Shown: positions 1-9,865, numbered from the stretch's first letter. The stretch is DNA of 64,000 bases from Aeromicrobium phoceense (GCF_013868155.1 NZ_JACEOG010000001.1:2046001-2110000), one strand, 5' to 3'. Notes: generated by a model not told the origin, from the sequence alone. Translations and numbers: made by a program.

Positions 1-265
1 CGAACCAGAGCGTGTACGACCCGGCCTCGAGGCCCCGGAACTCGTAGGCGCCGGCGGCGGAGTTCGCGACGGTGGCGCCGACGAACTCTCCGGTGGACCG
101 GTAGAGCGACACGTCGATGCCCGGTGCGATGACGTGGCCCGTCTCCAGGACGGTGCCCCGGATCACGCCGGTGCCGTCCTGCGCCACCGCCGTCGCCGGG
201 AGCGCCAGCGCGGACGAGGCGACGGCTGCCGCGGTGAGGTGGGACAGGACTCGTGTGACTGACAT
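1..265 (-). CDS. Secreted protein with carboxypeptidase-regulatory/Cna-B-like repeat, N-terminal part only
   Basis: The reading frame runs off the left edge; 88 codons are visible. The ATG at 265 has a GAAGGAA ribosome site upstream. The product begins with a short basic stretch and an Ala/Leu core ending near ATAVAQ, a typical Sec signal peptide. The mature part contains GVIRGTVLET, IDVSLYRSTGEFV and GAYEFRGLEAGSYTLWF, the pattern of carboxypeptidase-regulatory-like or Cna-B/SpaA beta-sandwich modules found in cell-surface proteins. The full length and any anchor are outside the window. Function beyond being an exported adhesin- or scaffold-like domain cannot be stated. Confidence 0.75.
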   Translation of the reverse strand, partial: MSVTRVLSHLTAAAVASSALALPATAVAQDGTGVIRGTVLETGHVIAPGIDVSLYRSTGEFVGATVANSAAGAYEFRGLEAGSYTLWF

Positions 266-547
266 GCGGGGAAGTTCCTTCGGCTGGGGACGATTCGGCC
301 CTCAATCTGTCCCCGACGCGTTTCGGGAGGCGGTCGTCGCGCGAACCGGCGCGTTACGAGAGGTCTCCGGATGTGAAGGTGTCGCGATGGTGAATGAGAC
401 ACCGAATGGGAATCCCTCGCCGTTCCAGCGCAGGTGGACATCCCGGAACGGGCCGTCGCCACGGGGAACGGAGGCGCTCCGCAGGGCCCGCGGTGACGGC
501 CGTGTAAACATCGCGTCACGGAGTGGGGCCACGAGTTCGCGGGCCCG
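266..547. other. Divergent intergenic spacer, no gene seen
   Basis: About 280 bases separate the secreted-protein gene (leftward) from the copper-locus membrane gene (rightward). Short frames here show no conserved features. Part of it is visibly less G+C-rich than the coding DNA around it. It should hold the promoter of the leftward gene, but no clear -35/-10 pair was recognised. Confidence 0.5.
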
Positions 548-553
548 TACGAT
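548..553 (+). promoter_or_regulatory. -10 element TACGAT, leaderless start
   Basis: TACGAT lies 7 nt before the GTG at 561, placing transcription start at the start codon. This favours GTG 561 over the ATG at 552, which overlaps the hexamer. Confidence 0.5.
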
Positions 554-560
554 GACGATC

Positions 561-1103
561 GTGTCAGCCCCCGGAGCCCCGATCGCGCGCCTCGTCCGCG
601 CCGCGTCGGTGAGCCTGTGGGCGATCGTCATGGCAGTCGCCGCCCACGTGGCGGGCGGTGGTGGGGTCCCGCCGGCCGTCGCCGTCGTCCCGGTCGTGGT
701 GGCCGGGGGAGCGCTGGCGTGGTGGGCCGCCGCGCGGCGGATCGGCTTCGCCTCGGCGCTTGGCCTGCTCGCGGTGCCGCAGGTTGCCGTCCACGTCCTG
801 ACTGGCTACGTGCACGGTCACCAGGTCGTGCCCGGTCCTTCGATGGCCGTCGCGCACGTGGTCGGCCTCGTCCTGGTCGCTGCCGGCATCGCCGCTGCCG
901 AGCGCCTCTGGTGGGCCTGGTGGCAGCGCGTCACCTTCGTCCTTCGCCTCGGGCGCCCGCGTGCGGTTCCGGCGCGCGTGCCCCTCCCGTGCCCGACGAC
1001 CGGACCCGTGTCCGGCGTCCGCCTCCTCGAGCACGTCGTGGTGCGGCGCGGTCCGCCCGCCTCCTGGGTCGTCATCGCCCCGGTCGCCCGCCCCTGCGGG
1101 TGA
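561..1103 (+). CDS. Integral membrane protein of the copper locus
   Basis: 180 residues with about four hydrophobic helices. The third/fourth helix region is rich in His and Met (HVLTGYVHGHQ, then M-A-V-A-H), as in proteins that handle copper in the membrane, and the C-terminal tail is basic and Pro-rich. It sits 49 bases before ycnI and points the same way as ycnI, the CopC-CopD fusion and a second YcnI-like gene, so a role in copper handling is inferred from context and the His/Met pattern. No named family was recognised. The start is chosen from the TACGAT hexamer 7 nt upstream; ATG 552 would add three residues. Confidence 0.65.
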   Translation: MSAPGAPIARLVRAASVSLWAIVMAVAAHVAGGGGVPPAVAVVPVVVAGGALAWWAAARRIGFASALGLLAVPQVAVHVLTGYVHGHQVVPGPSMAVAHVVGLVLVAAGIAAAERLWWAWWQRVTFVLRLGRPRAVPARVPLPCPTTGPVSGVRLLEHVVVRRGPPASWVVIAPVARPCG

Positions 1104-1152
1104 CCTCGTGCCGCCTGTCCGCGGGCGGCTCCCCGAACTCAGGAGAAGAACC

Positions 1153-1851
1153 ATGTCCCTTGCACGTCATGCTGCCCGCGCAGCAGCACTCACCCTCACC
1201 TCGTCGGCCCTCGTCGTCACGGCGGCCGCAGTGGCCTCGGGCCACGTCAGCGTGACCCCGTCCTCGACGGCGGCGGGCTCGTACAGTGTCATGACCTTCT
1301 CGGTCGGTCACGGCTGCGATGCGTCGCCCACGACGCGGCTGACGATCCAGCTGCCCGAGGAGATCATCGCCGTCACGCCCACGGTGAACCCGAACTGGAC
1401 GATCGAGAAGAAGATCGAGAAGCTCGACTCCGCGGTCGACAACGGAGACGGCGGCGAGTACACCGAACGCGTGGCCGAGGTCGTGTACACGGCGAAGAGC
1501 CCGCTGGAGGACGGCCTGCGTGACACCGTCGCACTGCAGTTGCCGCTGCCGGAGGAAGAGGGCACCAAGCTCGTCTTCCCCGTGATCCAGACGTGTGAGA
1601 AGGGTGAGACCGCCTGGACCCAGACGTACGACGAGGACCAGGACGAGCCCGAGTACGCGGCGCCCTTCATCGAGACCACGGCCTCCGAGGGCGACGGTCA
1701 CGGCAACGGCGCCACGGGCGACGACGAGGCGGCGGATCACGAGGAGGCCGGGACCGGTTCGAACACCCTCGGCTGGGTGGGCGTCGTGCTCGGCGCCCTC
1801 GGCCTCGCAGCGGGCGGTCTCGCGCTCGGCCGCACCCGGAGCCGCGGGTGA
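1153..1851 (+). CDS. ycnI: YcnI family copper-binding protein (DUF1775)
   Basis: 232 residues: Sec signal peptide, a DUF1775 domain (about 30-175), an acidic/His linker, one C-terminal membrane helix and an Arg tail. Cleavage after VASG would expose an N-terminal His (HVSVTP), the residue that binds Cu(II) in the monohistidine site described for Bacillus YcnI; the partner Trp is likely in NPNWTIEK. Family role: extracytoplasmic copper chaperone or storage beside CopC/CopD. A strong AGGAGAAG site precedes the ATG. The stop overlaps the GTG of the next gene (GTGA), so translation is probably coupled. Confidence 0.9.
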   Translation: MSLARHAARAAALTLTSSALVVTAAAVASGHVSVTPSSTAAGSYSVMTFSVGHGCDASPTTRLTIQLPEEIIAVTPTVNPNWTIEKKIEKLDSAVDNGDGGEYTERVAEVVYTAKSPLEDGLRDTVALQLPLPEEEGTKLVFPVIQTCEKGETAWTQTYDEDQDEPEYAAPFIETTASEGDGHGNGATGDDEAADHEEAGTGSNTLGWVGVVLGALGLAAGGLALGRTRSRG

Positions 1852-3497
1852 CCTACGCCCCGGTGGCCCGGAGGGCACGGCTCGCCGCCGTGCTCTCCGG
1901 GCTGCTCCTGCTCCTGGTGTGGCCCGTCGCGGCCTTCGGCCACGCGTCGCCCATCGGGAGCAACCCCGCGGACGGTCAGGTGCTCACGCAGTCCCCGGCC
2001 GAGCTGACCGTCACGTTGACCGAGCCGGTCAGCCTCGCCGGCTCCGGCAACGCCGTGCTCGACGCCGCGGGGGAACCCGAGGCCGCCGAGTTCACCGTGC
2101 GCGACACCGTGCTGCGGATCCGGCCCGTGAAGCCCTTGCCCGACGGTACCCACGTCGTGACGTGGCGCGTCGTGTCGGCCGACTCCCATCCCGTGACCGG
2201 GGGATTCACCTTCGCCGTCGGCGCAGCCACCCCCGGTGCCATCGGGGTCCCGGTCACGCAGACCGAGCGCGAGCTCGTCGTCGCGCGAGCCGTCGTGGAG
2301 GCGCTCCGTTACGCCGGCGCCCTCGGAGTCGCCGGGCTGGTCGTCTTCTCCCTCTTCATCGCCCCCGGAGCGGCTCGTCGCGAGCCGGCCGTCGAGCGGC
2401 GCACCCGGCGCACGACGGCCGGCCTCGGTGCGCTCGCGGTGGTCGCCGCGGTCCTGCTCATGCCGCTCACCGCCGTCTGGGAGTCCGGTGGGCCACTGTC
2501 GTCGGTGATGACCGCCGAGGCCTGGCGCGACGGTGCCGCGTCCTCCGCCGGGATCGCCGCGCTCGTGTTGGCTGCCGGCGTCGCCGCGGCGCTGCTGGGC
2601 CGCGTGCGCGAGCCCGTCCTGGCCGCGGTGGGCGCCGCCCTGGTTGTCGCCTCGCTCCTCCCGGTCGGACACACCCGCAGCTACGGCCCGTGGTGGCTCG
2701 TCCTCACGGCCGACCTCGTCCACGTGAGCGCCGCCGCCCTGTGGTGGGGTGGTCTGCTGGGCCTGGGCCTCGTTCTCGCCGCCGGGCCCGCACTGCGGGT
2801 GCAGGACCGCGCCACCGCGGTCACCCGCTTCTCGGCCGCCGCCGGGGTCTCGCTCGTCGCGCTCACGGTCGCCGGAGTCGTCCTCTTCTGGCGGATCTCC
2901 GGGTCGTTCGCGGCGCTGTGGGAGACCGGCTACGGCCGAGCGGTGCTCGTGAAGGTGCTGCTGCTCGTGCCGGTCGTCGCGGTGGCCGCCTGGAACCGGC
3001 AGGTTCTGGTCGGCCGGCTCGCCGGACGCGATGCCGCGTCCGCCGCGGAGGTGCTCCGCCGCACCGTCTCCTTCGAGGCTGCCGTCGTCGCCGCGGTGCT
3101 CGTGGCCACCGGCGCGCTGGTCGGCCAGACGCCACCGGCCAGGTCCGACACCGTGGCTCAGGACGCGCCCACCGTGCAGCGCCTCGAGCTCGAGCTGGGG
3201 GAGTCCCACACGGTCGACGTGGTCGTGACTCCGGTGCGTCGGGGCACCAACGCGATCCAGGTGACGCTCACCGACGCGGCCGGCGACGTCGTCGACCTCG
3301 AGGAGGCGCCGCGCCTGCAGATCGCCCTCGAGGAGGCCGAGGTCGGGCCGATCAACCGGCCGCTGACCCGGACGAGGGCGGGCCACTGGGAGGCCAGTGC
3401 CGACCTGCCGCTGCCGGGCGCGTGGCGCCTGTCGGTGTCCGCGCGACTGAACCGCTTCGACGAGCCGGTGGTGTCCGGAGAGGTGGAGATCCCATGA
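1848..3497 (+). CDS. CopC-CopD fusion copper transport protein
   Basis: 549 residues. A signal sequence is followed by a CopC domain (about 30-125) starting HASPIGSNPADG, with the Cu(II)-type ligands His at the mature N-terminus and DSHP near its end. A CopD domain of about eight membrane helices follows (about 145-430), then a periplasmic beta-rich C-terminal domain of YtkA-like appearance. CopC binds copper outside the membrane and CopD is thought to carry it across; fused forms are usual in actinobacteria. It overlaps ycnI by four bases and its stop overlaps the next ATG (ATGA), so three genes are translated as a unit. Confidence 0.9.
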   Translation: MTYAPVARRARLAAVLSGLLLLLVWPVAAFGHASPIGSNPADGQVLTQSPAELTVTLTEPVSLAGSGNAVLDAAGEPEAAEFTVRDTVLRIRPVKPLPDGTHVVTWRVVSADSHPVTGGFTFAVGAATPGAIGVPVTQTERELVVARAVVEALRYAGALGVAGLVVFSLFIAPGAARREPAVERRTRRTTAGLGALAVVAAVLLMPLTAVWESGGPLSSVMTAEAWRDGAASSAGIAALVLAAGVAAALLGRVREPVLAAVGAALVVASLLPVGHTRSYGPWWLVLTADLVHVSAAALWWGGLLGLGLVLAAGPALRVQDRATAVTRFSAAAGVSLVALTVAGVVLFWRISGSFAALWETGYGRAVLVKVLLLVPVVAVAAWNRQVLVGRLAGRDAASAAEVLRRTVSFEAAVVAAVLVATGALVGQTPPARSDTVAQDAPTVQRLELELGESHTVDVVVTPVRRGTNAIQVTLTDAAGDVVDLEEAPRLQIALEEAEVGPINRPLTRTRAGHWEASADLPLPGAWRLSVSARLNRFDEPVVSGEVEIP

Positions 3498-4075
3498 GCC
3501 CGCGCAACGCGGCGGCACGAGCCCTCGTGCTGCTGGTCGCCCTGATCGCGGTGACGGCCGGCACGGTTGCGCCGGCCCTCGCGGACGTGGCGATCGACGA
3601 GGTGCTGCCCCAGGGGGACGGGACCTCCGTCCTCGTCGTCACGGTCCTGGGCGGCTGCGAAGGGTCGACCACGAGTCTGGTGCTCGAGCTGCCCGAGAGC
3701 ACGGCGGCGATCGAGGCGACGGGGCCCGACGGATGGGACCGCGTCCTCGACGGTCGCCGCGTCGGGTTCACCGGGCCCGGCCTCCCGCCCGCCCAGGCGA
3801 CCGAGTTCCTGGTGACCTCCCGCATCGGGGCCGAGCCGGGGGAGTCCGTCACCGTGGCCGCCGAGCAGCGGTGCGAGAGCGTGGCCGGCATGGTGCGCTC
3901 CGAGCCGACGTTCGAGGTGACCGCCGAAGCGGTCGACCCGCGGATGACCGTCCGGGTGCCCCCCGAGGTGTCCCCGGGAGCCGACAGTGCGCAGGTCGCC
4001 CTGGTGGTCGGCGTGTTCGTGCTCGCCGTGGCGTACGGAGCAGCGGTGGTCCGGAGGCGGAGCACGCGCCGCTAG
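3494..4075 (+). CDS. Second YcnI-like membrane-anchored protein, copper site apparently lost
   Basis: 193 residues: signal peptide ending near APALA, a YcnI-type domain, one C-terminal helix and a short RRRSTRR tail. It aligns in layout with the upstream YcnI: GGCEGSTTSLVLELPES matches GCDASPTTRLTIQLPEE, and GPDGWDRV matches NPNWTIEK. The N-terminal His of YcnI is missing (mature start about DVAIDE), so copper may not be bound in the same way. Its ATG overlaps the CopC-CopD stop. It ends the copper operon. Paralogy is inferred from motif spacing, not from a search. Confidence 0.7.
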   Translation: MSPRNAAARALVLLVALIAVTAGTVAPALADVAIDEVLPQGDGTSVLVVTVLGGCEGSTTSLVLELPESTAAIEATGPDGWDRVLDGRRVGFTGPGLPPAQATEFLVTSRIGAEPGESVTVAAEQRCESVAGMVRSEPTFEVTAEAVDPRMTVRVPPEVSPGADSAQVALVVGVFVLAVAYGAAVVRRRSTRR

Positions 4076-4092
4076 GAGGCGCCGGCGCCCGT

Positions 4093-4133
4093 CGTCCACA
4101 GGGCCGGCCGCGCGCCGCCGTCCGTCCACAGGG
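4093..4133 (+). repeat. Direct repeat CGTCCACAGGG, two copies 30 bp apart
   Basis: Identical 11-mers at 4093-4103 and 4123-4133 in the gap before the DUF4192 gene. Each contains a weak match to the DnaA box TTATCCACA. No function can be assigned. Confidence 0.5.
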
Positions 4134-4182
4134 ACTCGGCAAGGGGTTCAGCCGGACCCGCCTCCGGCACGAGGGTCGTCCC

Positions 4183-5151
4183 ATGCCTGACGACGTGTTC
4201 CGTGCCCACACCCATGAAGACCTCCTCAACGCGCTGCCGACGTTCTTCGGCTTCGTCCCGCGCGAGTGCGTGATCGGGCTCGCGGTCTCCGGCGCGAACT
4301 GCCGGTTCGGGTTCAGCCTCCGGCACGACCTGCCCGAGGCCGGGTCCGAGGACGAGCTCGCGGCCGACCTCGCGGGCCACCTCCTGCGCAACGGCGACGA
4401 GGGCTTCTTCCTCTTCGCGCTGTCCGACGACGTGGAGCGCGCCCGCACGATGGCCCTCGCCCTGCGCGACGCCCTGCCGCCGCGCCGGGACTGGCTGACC
4501 ATCTGGGCGGACGGCGAGCGCTACTGGGCCGATCTGCCCGGGCACCCGCAGGACGGTCTGCGCTACACGCTCGACGACCACCACGAGGCCATCGTGCACG
4601 CCGTCGCGCAGGGGCAGGTCATCGCGCGCGACCGGTCCGACCTGGCCGCCGACGTCGCGCCCGCCCGGGGCCAGCGCCAGCGCTGGCTCGAGGCGGCCCA
4701 CGAGGAGGTGCTCCAGCGCTTCATGGCCCGCGCGCTCACGACCGACCCGGACACCTTCCTGTTGCGCGAGCAGGAGACGGTCGCCCGGCTCACCGAGCGC
4801 TTCCTCGCCGAGGAGCGGCTCACGGACGGCGACCTCGTGGAGCTGGCCGTCCGGGTCTCGGGCCGCCAGGTGCGCGACTCGGCCTGGCTGCGCATCACGC
4901 GGCAGAACGCCATGCCGATGTACGCGCTGTGGGCCGCGGTCTCACGGGTCGCCGCCGCCGACTTCGCGCCGGCCTCCTTGTGCCTGGCCGGCTTCGCCGC
5001 GTGGCAGATGGGCGACGGGGTCCGGGCCCGGTTCGCGCTCGAGCGGGCCCTCGCGCTGGAGCCGCACTACCGCATGGGGGTGCTGCTGCACGGAGCGCTC
5101 GAGGCGGGCCTGCATCCTGACCGCTGGTCGGCGGCCGATGCGAGCGCCTGA
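4183..5151 (+). CDS. DUF4192 family protein
   Basis: 322 residues, soluble, no signal peptide. It opens with the family signature DLLNALPTFFGFVPRECVIGLAVSG and ends with a helical repeat-like region (ARFALERALALEPHYRMGVLL) typical of DUF4192, an actinobacterial family of unknown function often found close to sigA. The ATG at 4183 is chosen because the signature starts right after it; the longer frame upstream is Arg-rich antisense-type sequence. No strong ribosome site is seen. Confidence 0.85.
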   Translation: MPDDVFRAHTHEDLLNALPTFFGFVPRECVIGLAVSGANCRFGFSLRHDLPEAGSEDELAADLAGHLLRNGDEGFFLFALSDDVERARTMALALRDALPPRRDWLTIWADGERYWADLPGHPQDGLRYTLDDHHEAIVHAVAQGQVIARDRSDLAADVAPARGQRQRWLEAAHEEVLQRFMARALTTDPDTFLLREQETVARLTERFLAEERLTDGDLVELAVRVSGRQVRDSAWLRITRQNAMPMYALWAAVSRVAAADFAPASLCLAGFAAWQMGDGVRARFALERALALEPHYRMGVLLHGALEAGLHPDRWSAADASA

Positions 5152-5158
5152 TCGGCCC

Positions 5159-5164
5159 TAGGCT
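5159..5164 (+). promoter_or_regulatory. -10 element TAGGCT, leaderless start
   Basis: TAGGCT is followed by six bases (GGCTGC) and then ATG 5171. No ribosome site is present, consistent with a leaderless transcript. Confidence 0.6.
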
Positions 5165-5170
5165 GGCTGC

Positions 5171-6646
5171 ATGGGACAAGACGTCGAAGCCCGTGAGTTC
5201 ACCGGCGAGGACCGTGCGAGGTACCGCGCCAAGGTGCGCCGGAACCTCGACGTGCTGGCGGCGATGCTGGGGGAGCAGGACTTCTCCGTGCCCGACCCGC
5301 ACGTGGGCATCGAGATCGAGTTCAACCTCGTCGACGAGACCGGCGACCCGGCGCTGCGCAACGCCGAGACGCTCGACGCCATCGCCGCCGAGGACTTCCA
5401 GACCGAACTGGGCCAGTTCAACGTCGAGATCAACGTGCCCCCGTCGCCCGTGGCGGGGCGGGGCCTGGCCGACATGGCCGACAGCATGCGCGACGACCTG
5501 AACGCCGCCCAGGAGAAGGCCCAGACCGTCGGCACCGGACTGATGATGATCGGCATCCTTCCCACGCTCGACACGCAGCACCTCACGCGCGAGGCGATCT
5601 CGTCCAATCCGCGGTACCACCTGCTGTCCGACCAGATCCTCACGGCGCGCGGCGAGGACATCCACCTGGTCATCAACGGGGTCGAGCGACTCCGCACCAC
5701 CATCGACACGATCATCGCCGAGGCCGCCTGCACGAGCACCCAGCTGCACCTGCAGGTCGAGCCCGACGACTTCGCACCCACGTGGAACGCCGCGCAGGCG
5801 ATCGCCGGGGTCCAGATCGCCGTGGGCGCCAACTCGCCGTTCTTCCTGGGTCGCCGACTGTGGCAGGAGACCCGCATCGCGCTGTTCGAGCAGGCCACCG
5901 ACACGCGCACCGACGAGCTCAAGGCGCAGGGCGTGCGCCCCCGCGTGTGGTTCGGCGAGCGGTGGATCACGTCGGTCTTCGACCTCTTCGAGGAGAACTC
6001 GCGCTACTTCCCGGCGCTGCTGCCGATCGTCGACGACGAGGACCCCGTGGCCGAGATCGAGGCCGGCCGGATCCCCACGCTGCCCGAGCTGCGGCTGCAC
6101 AACGGCACGATCTGGCGCTGGAACCGCCCGATCTACGACGTCGTCGACGGCAAGCCCCACCTGCGCGTGGAGAATCGGCTGCTGCCCTCGGGGCCCACGG
6201 TGAAGGACACCGTCGCGAATGCCGCCCTCTTCTACGGGCTGGTGACGGCGCTGACCGAGCAGGACCGCCCGGTGTGGAGCCAGCTGTCGTTCCGGGCGGC
6301 CGAGGAGGGCTTCCACGAGGCGGCCTCCGCCGGCATCGATGCCGAGGCCTACTGGCCCGGCATCGGCACGGTGCCCGTCCGCGAGCTGGTGCTGCGCCAC
6401 CTGCTTCCGCTGGCCCACGTCGGGCTCGAGCGACGCGGCGTCGACGGCGCGGTGATCGACGAGTTCCTGCAGATCATCGAGCGCCGTTGCGTCACCGGAC
6501 AGAACGGGTCCTCGTGGATGACGGCCCAGTTCGACCGCCTCCACACGCGCGGCTCCGACGTCTTCGACTCCATGCGCGCCCTCACCCGGCGCTACGCGGA
6601 GCACATGCACAGCGGCGAACCGGTGCATTCCTGGCCCGTGGGGTGA
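5171..6646 (+). CDS. Glutamate-cysteine ligase family (GCS2-like) carboxylate-amine ligase
   Basis: 491 residues. HVGIEIEFNLVDETGDPALR is the ATP/Mg binding start of the GCS2 fold; LGQFNVEINVPP, LHLQVEP and RVENRLLPSGPT are the later conserved strands. Family chemistry is ATP-dependent ligation of glutamate gamma-carboxylate to an amine, classically cysteine. Actinobacteria of this type normally make mycothiol rather than glutathione, so the true substrate is open. It is a single gene on its own predicted leaderless promoter, 100 bases upstream of sigA. Confidence 0.8.
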   Translation: MGQDVEAREFTGEDRARYRAKVRRNLDVLAAMLGEQDFSVPDPHVGIEIEFNLVDETGDPALRNAETLDAIAAEDFQTELGQFNVEINVPPSPVAGRGLADMADSMRDDLNAAQEKAQTVGTGLMMIGILPTLDTQHLTREAISSNPRYHLLSDQILTARGEDIHLVINGVERLRTTIDTIIAEAACTSTQLHLQVEPDDFAPTWNAAQAIAGVQIAVGANSPFFLGRRLWQETRIALFEQATDTRTDELKAQGVRPRVWFGERWITSVFDLFEENSRYFPALLPIVDDEDPVAEIEAGRIPTLPELRLHNGTIWRWNRPIYDVVDGKPHLRVENRLLPSGPTVKDTVANAALFYGLVTALTEQDRPVWSQLSFRAAEEGFHEAASAGIDAEAYWPGIGTVPVRELVLRHLLPLAHVGLERRGVDGAVIDEFLQIIERRCVTGQNGSSWMTAQFDRLHTRGSDVFDSMRALTRRYAEHMHSGEPVHSWPVG

Positions 6647-6748
6647 ACCGGTACTTGGATGTTTCGGGCACCGTGGCAGACTTGACCCAGAGGTTGACCG
6701 CAGGCCTCATTGTCATGCCCGAAACGACGTTGTGAGGTTGATGTTCCG

Positions 6749-8008
<1,260 letters not shown>

Positions 8009-8020
8009 GTCACCGCTTCA

Positions 8021-8062
8021 CGCAGAACGGCCCGCGACCTCACGGTCGCGGGCCGTTCTGCG
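8021..8062 (+). terminator. Intrinsic terminator-like hairpin after sigA
   Basis: A perfect 19-bp stem (8021-8039 with 8044-8062) around a TCAC loop. It ends two bases before the stop codon of the convergent gene and probably serves both strands. There is no T-tract, as is usual in these genomes. Confidence 0.8.
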
Positions 8063-8064
8063 TC

Positions 8065-8544
8065 TCAGGGCCAGGAGCCCCAGTCCCGCAGGACTGCGAA
8101 CGGCGCGACCGGAGCGGACCAGACGACGAGCGAGAGATGCTCGTCGCTGTTCCCGTGCTCATCCACGCCCTCGCGCTGGTCGGGGACGAGGCCGGCCCAG
8201 TGAACCCGCAGCCGGACGGGGCCCGGCGGAATCTCGTGCTTCGACCGCGGGCCATGGTCCCCGGGCCAGCTGAGGATCTCCAGGGGGCCGTCACCCACGA
8301 GGGACACCTCGGCGACGTGCTGCCAGTGTTCTGACGGCGGGTCGGGCTCGTCCGCCAGGACCTCCAGGCTCACTGGTGTCGTTCCGAACTTGCGGGCCGT
8401 GCTGATCACCACGAAGCCGCCGTCGGTCCACAGGTGGTTCCGGTAGGTCTCGTGATCGCCCAACACGCTCAGTGGCCAGTCCGCGTCTTCTCGCACCGCG
8501 TAGAACTGGAAGTAGTCCGGCTCGACGACCCCGTCCCATCTCAT
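8065..8544 (-). CDS. Hypothetical protein
   Basis: 159 residues, acidic and Trp-rich, no signal peptide or membrane helix. Recognisable stretches such as DYFQFYAVREDADWP, LWTDGGFVVISTARKFG and PPGPVRLRVHWAGL suggest a compact mixed beta fold, but no family was recognised. It converges on sigA and stops just beyond the shared hairpin. The ATG at 8544 is preceded by GACACT six bases away, a poor match to the leaderless pattern. Codon use is normal for the window. It could be an immunity- or accessory-type small protein; nothing shows this. Confidence 0.6.
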   Translation of the reverse strand: MRWDGVVEPDYFQFYAVREDADWPLSVLGDHETYRNHLWTDGGFVVISTARKFGTTPVSLEVLADEPDPPSEHWQHVAEVSLVGDGPLEILSWPGDHGPRSKHEIPPGPVRLRVHWAGLVPDQREGVDEHGNSDEHLSLVVWSAPVAPFAVLRDWGSWP

Positions 8545-8616
8545 GCGTCGAGTGTCCCAAACGCGGAGGCGCGTCGTGCGGCTCTCGCCGGATCCGCGGG
8601 ACGGGTCCTCTCGCTG

Positions 8617-9858
8617 TCAGGACAGCCGGCGGCGCACGGCACGAGCGAGGCGCCGGGCGGGCGAGACCGGGCCGGCGTCCGAGCGGACCACCGGCGGGTA
8701 GCCCGGGTCGGTGGCGACGGATGCCACGGAGGCGTCGAAGCGCTCGGTCCCGCCGTCCGGGCCGAACCCGTGGCGCAGTCCGTGCCTCTCGAGGAACGCG
8801 GCGTAGGTGTCCCACCGCTCGCGGTGCCCGTCCACCAGTGCCGGCCAGTCGGCCTGCGCGAAGAGCTCGGGCACCGAGATCCCCGCCGGGTCGTGCTGGT
8901 CGAGCCGCACGAACGGGATCCGGTGGTACCGGGCCAGCTCGAGGGTGCGCGAGTCGTGCGCGAGCAGGACCGCCGGCGTGCCTGAGATCAGCGACACGAT
9001 CGTGCCGTGGATGCGCGTGCCGTACGTGAAGCGCTGGCCACGGAGGAACTCCTGCCACGCCGGGATGTTGAGGGGGAACACGGTGCGACCGGGCGCGAAC
9101 ACCGGGTGCTCGGGCGACAGGGGCAGCCGGGCGTCGTCGCCGGAGAGGGGAGTGCCCCGCAGCAGCAGTCGCAGCGTGTGGATGTCCTGGCCGATGTAGG
9201 TGAGCCGTCGGTGCCGGCGCAGGCCCTGCTGCAGGATCGGGCCCATCTCGCGCACGTAGGGGGAGATGGTGATCGCGATGGGGTCGTCGTCGCCGACCGA
9301 CCCCGGCAGGCGCAACGGCAGCTCGGGACCGTGGAGAAACATCGAGGGACAGCCGATGACGTCGACCTCGGCGTCGTCGAAGCCCAGGTCGAGCAGGTAC
9401 TCCTTCGTGAAGTCGCCCCGGACGCCGATCGAGGGTCCGCGCTCGAGCACGGCCCGCACGAACCGGCGCGTGGCCGCCTCCACGGCCTCGCGCTCGTCGC
9501 GCGGCGCGTTCCCGTCGAGGTCGGCCTGCGCCCCGACGCCCAGGACGGTGAAGCGGGTGGTCAGCTGCTCGATCGCGGCGGCCTGGCGGTTCAGCGCCTT
9601 GAGGTTCGAGGCGCGGAAGTGGTTCGCAAGGGGGAAGACGACGTGGTCGAACTCGCGGTTCACCCGCGCGGGATCGGCGAACCAGGGACCGGTGGGCGCT
9701 GCAGTGACGTCGTCGCCGGGATGGGGGAGCAGCCGCTCGGAGGCGAAGCTGAAGGCCAGGTTCCCGACGTTGTTGCCGATCAGGTTGCGCTCGAGGACGC
9801 TGGTGGCGTCGGCCGGGTCCAGCGCCGCGTGGTGGACCTTCAGGAGAATGCGCGCCAC
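8617..9858 (-). CDS. Polysaccharide pyruvyltransferase family protein
   Basis: 413 residues. It carries the N-terminal NNVGNLAFSFAS loop, VIGCPSMF, and the C-terminal signature TYGTRIHGTIVSLISGTPAVLL characteristic of the family (PF04230), which transfers pyruvate from PEP to sugar residues of cell-wall or exopolysaccharides. Active-site-like residues include the Arg and His of GTRIHG. The C-terminal end is basic (RRLARAVRRRLS), perhaps for membrane contact. The GTG start is supported by a TATAGT hexamer 7 nt upstream. No glycosyltransferase neighbours are present, so the acceptor is unknown. Confidence 0.8.
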   Translation of the reverse strand: MARILLKVHHAALDPADATSVLERNLIGNNVGNLAFSFASERLLPHPGDDVTAAPTGPWFADPARVNREFDHVVFPLANHFRASNLKALNRQAAAIEQLTTRFTVLGVGAQADLDGNAPRDEREAVEAATRRFVRAVLERGPSIGVRGDFTKEYLLDLGFDDAEVDVIGCPSMFLHGPELPLRLPGSVGDDDPIAITISPYVREMGPILQQGLRRHRRLTYIGQDIHTLRLLLRGTPLSGDDARLPLSPEHPVFAPGRTVFPLNIPAWQEFLRGQRFTYGTRIHGTIVSLISGTPAVLLAHDSRTLELARYHRIPFVRLDQHDPAGISVPELFAQADWPALVDGHRERWDTYAAFLERHGLRHGFGPDGGTERFDASVASVATDPGYPPVVRSDAGPVSPARRLARAVRRRLS

Positions 9859-9865
9859 CCGCCGG

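Noticed and set aside
1737-3518. 593-codon open frame antisense to the CopC-CopD fusion
   Set aside because: Low-complexity charged sequence opposite a gene with clear domains; such frames are common in this base composition.
6682-6699. Two TTGACC hexamers before sigA as -35 elements
   Set aside because: No TANNNT hexamer occurs at a 16-19 base spacing from either, so a promoter could not be defined.
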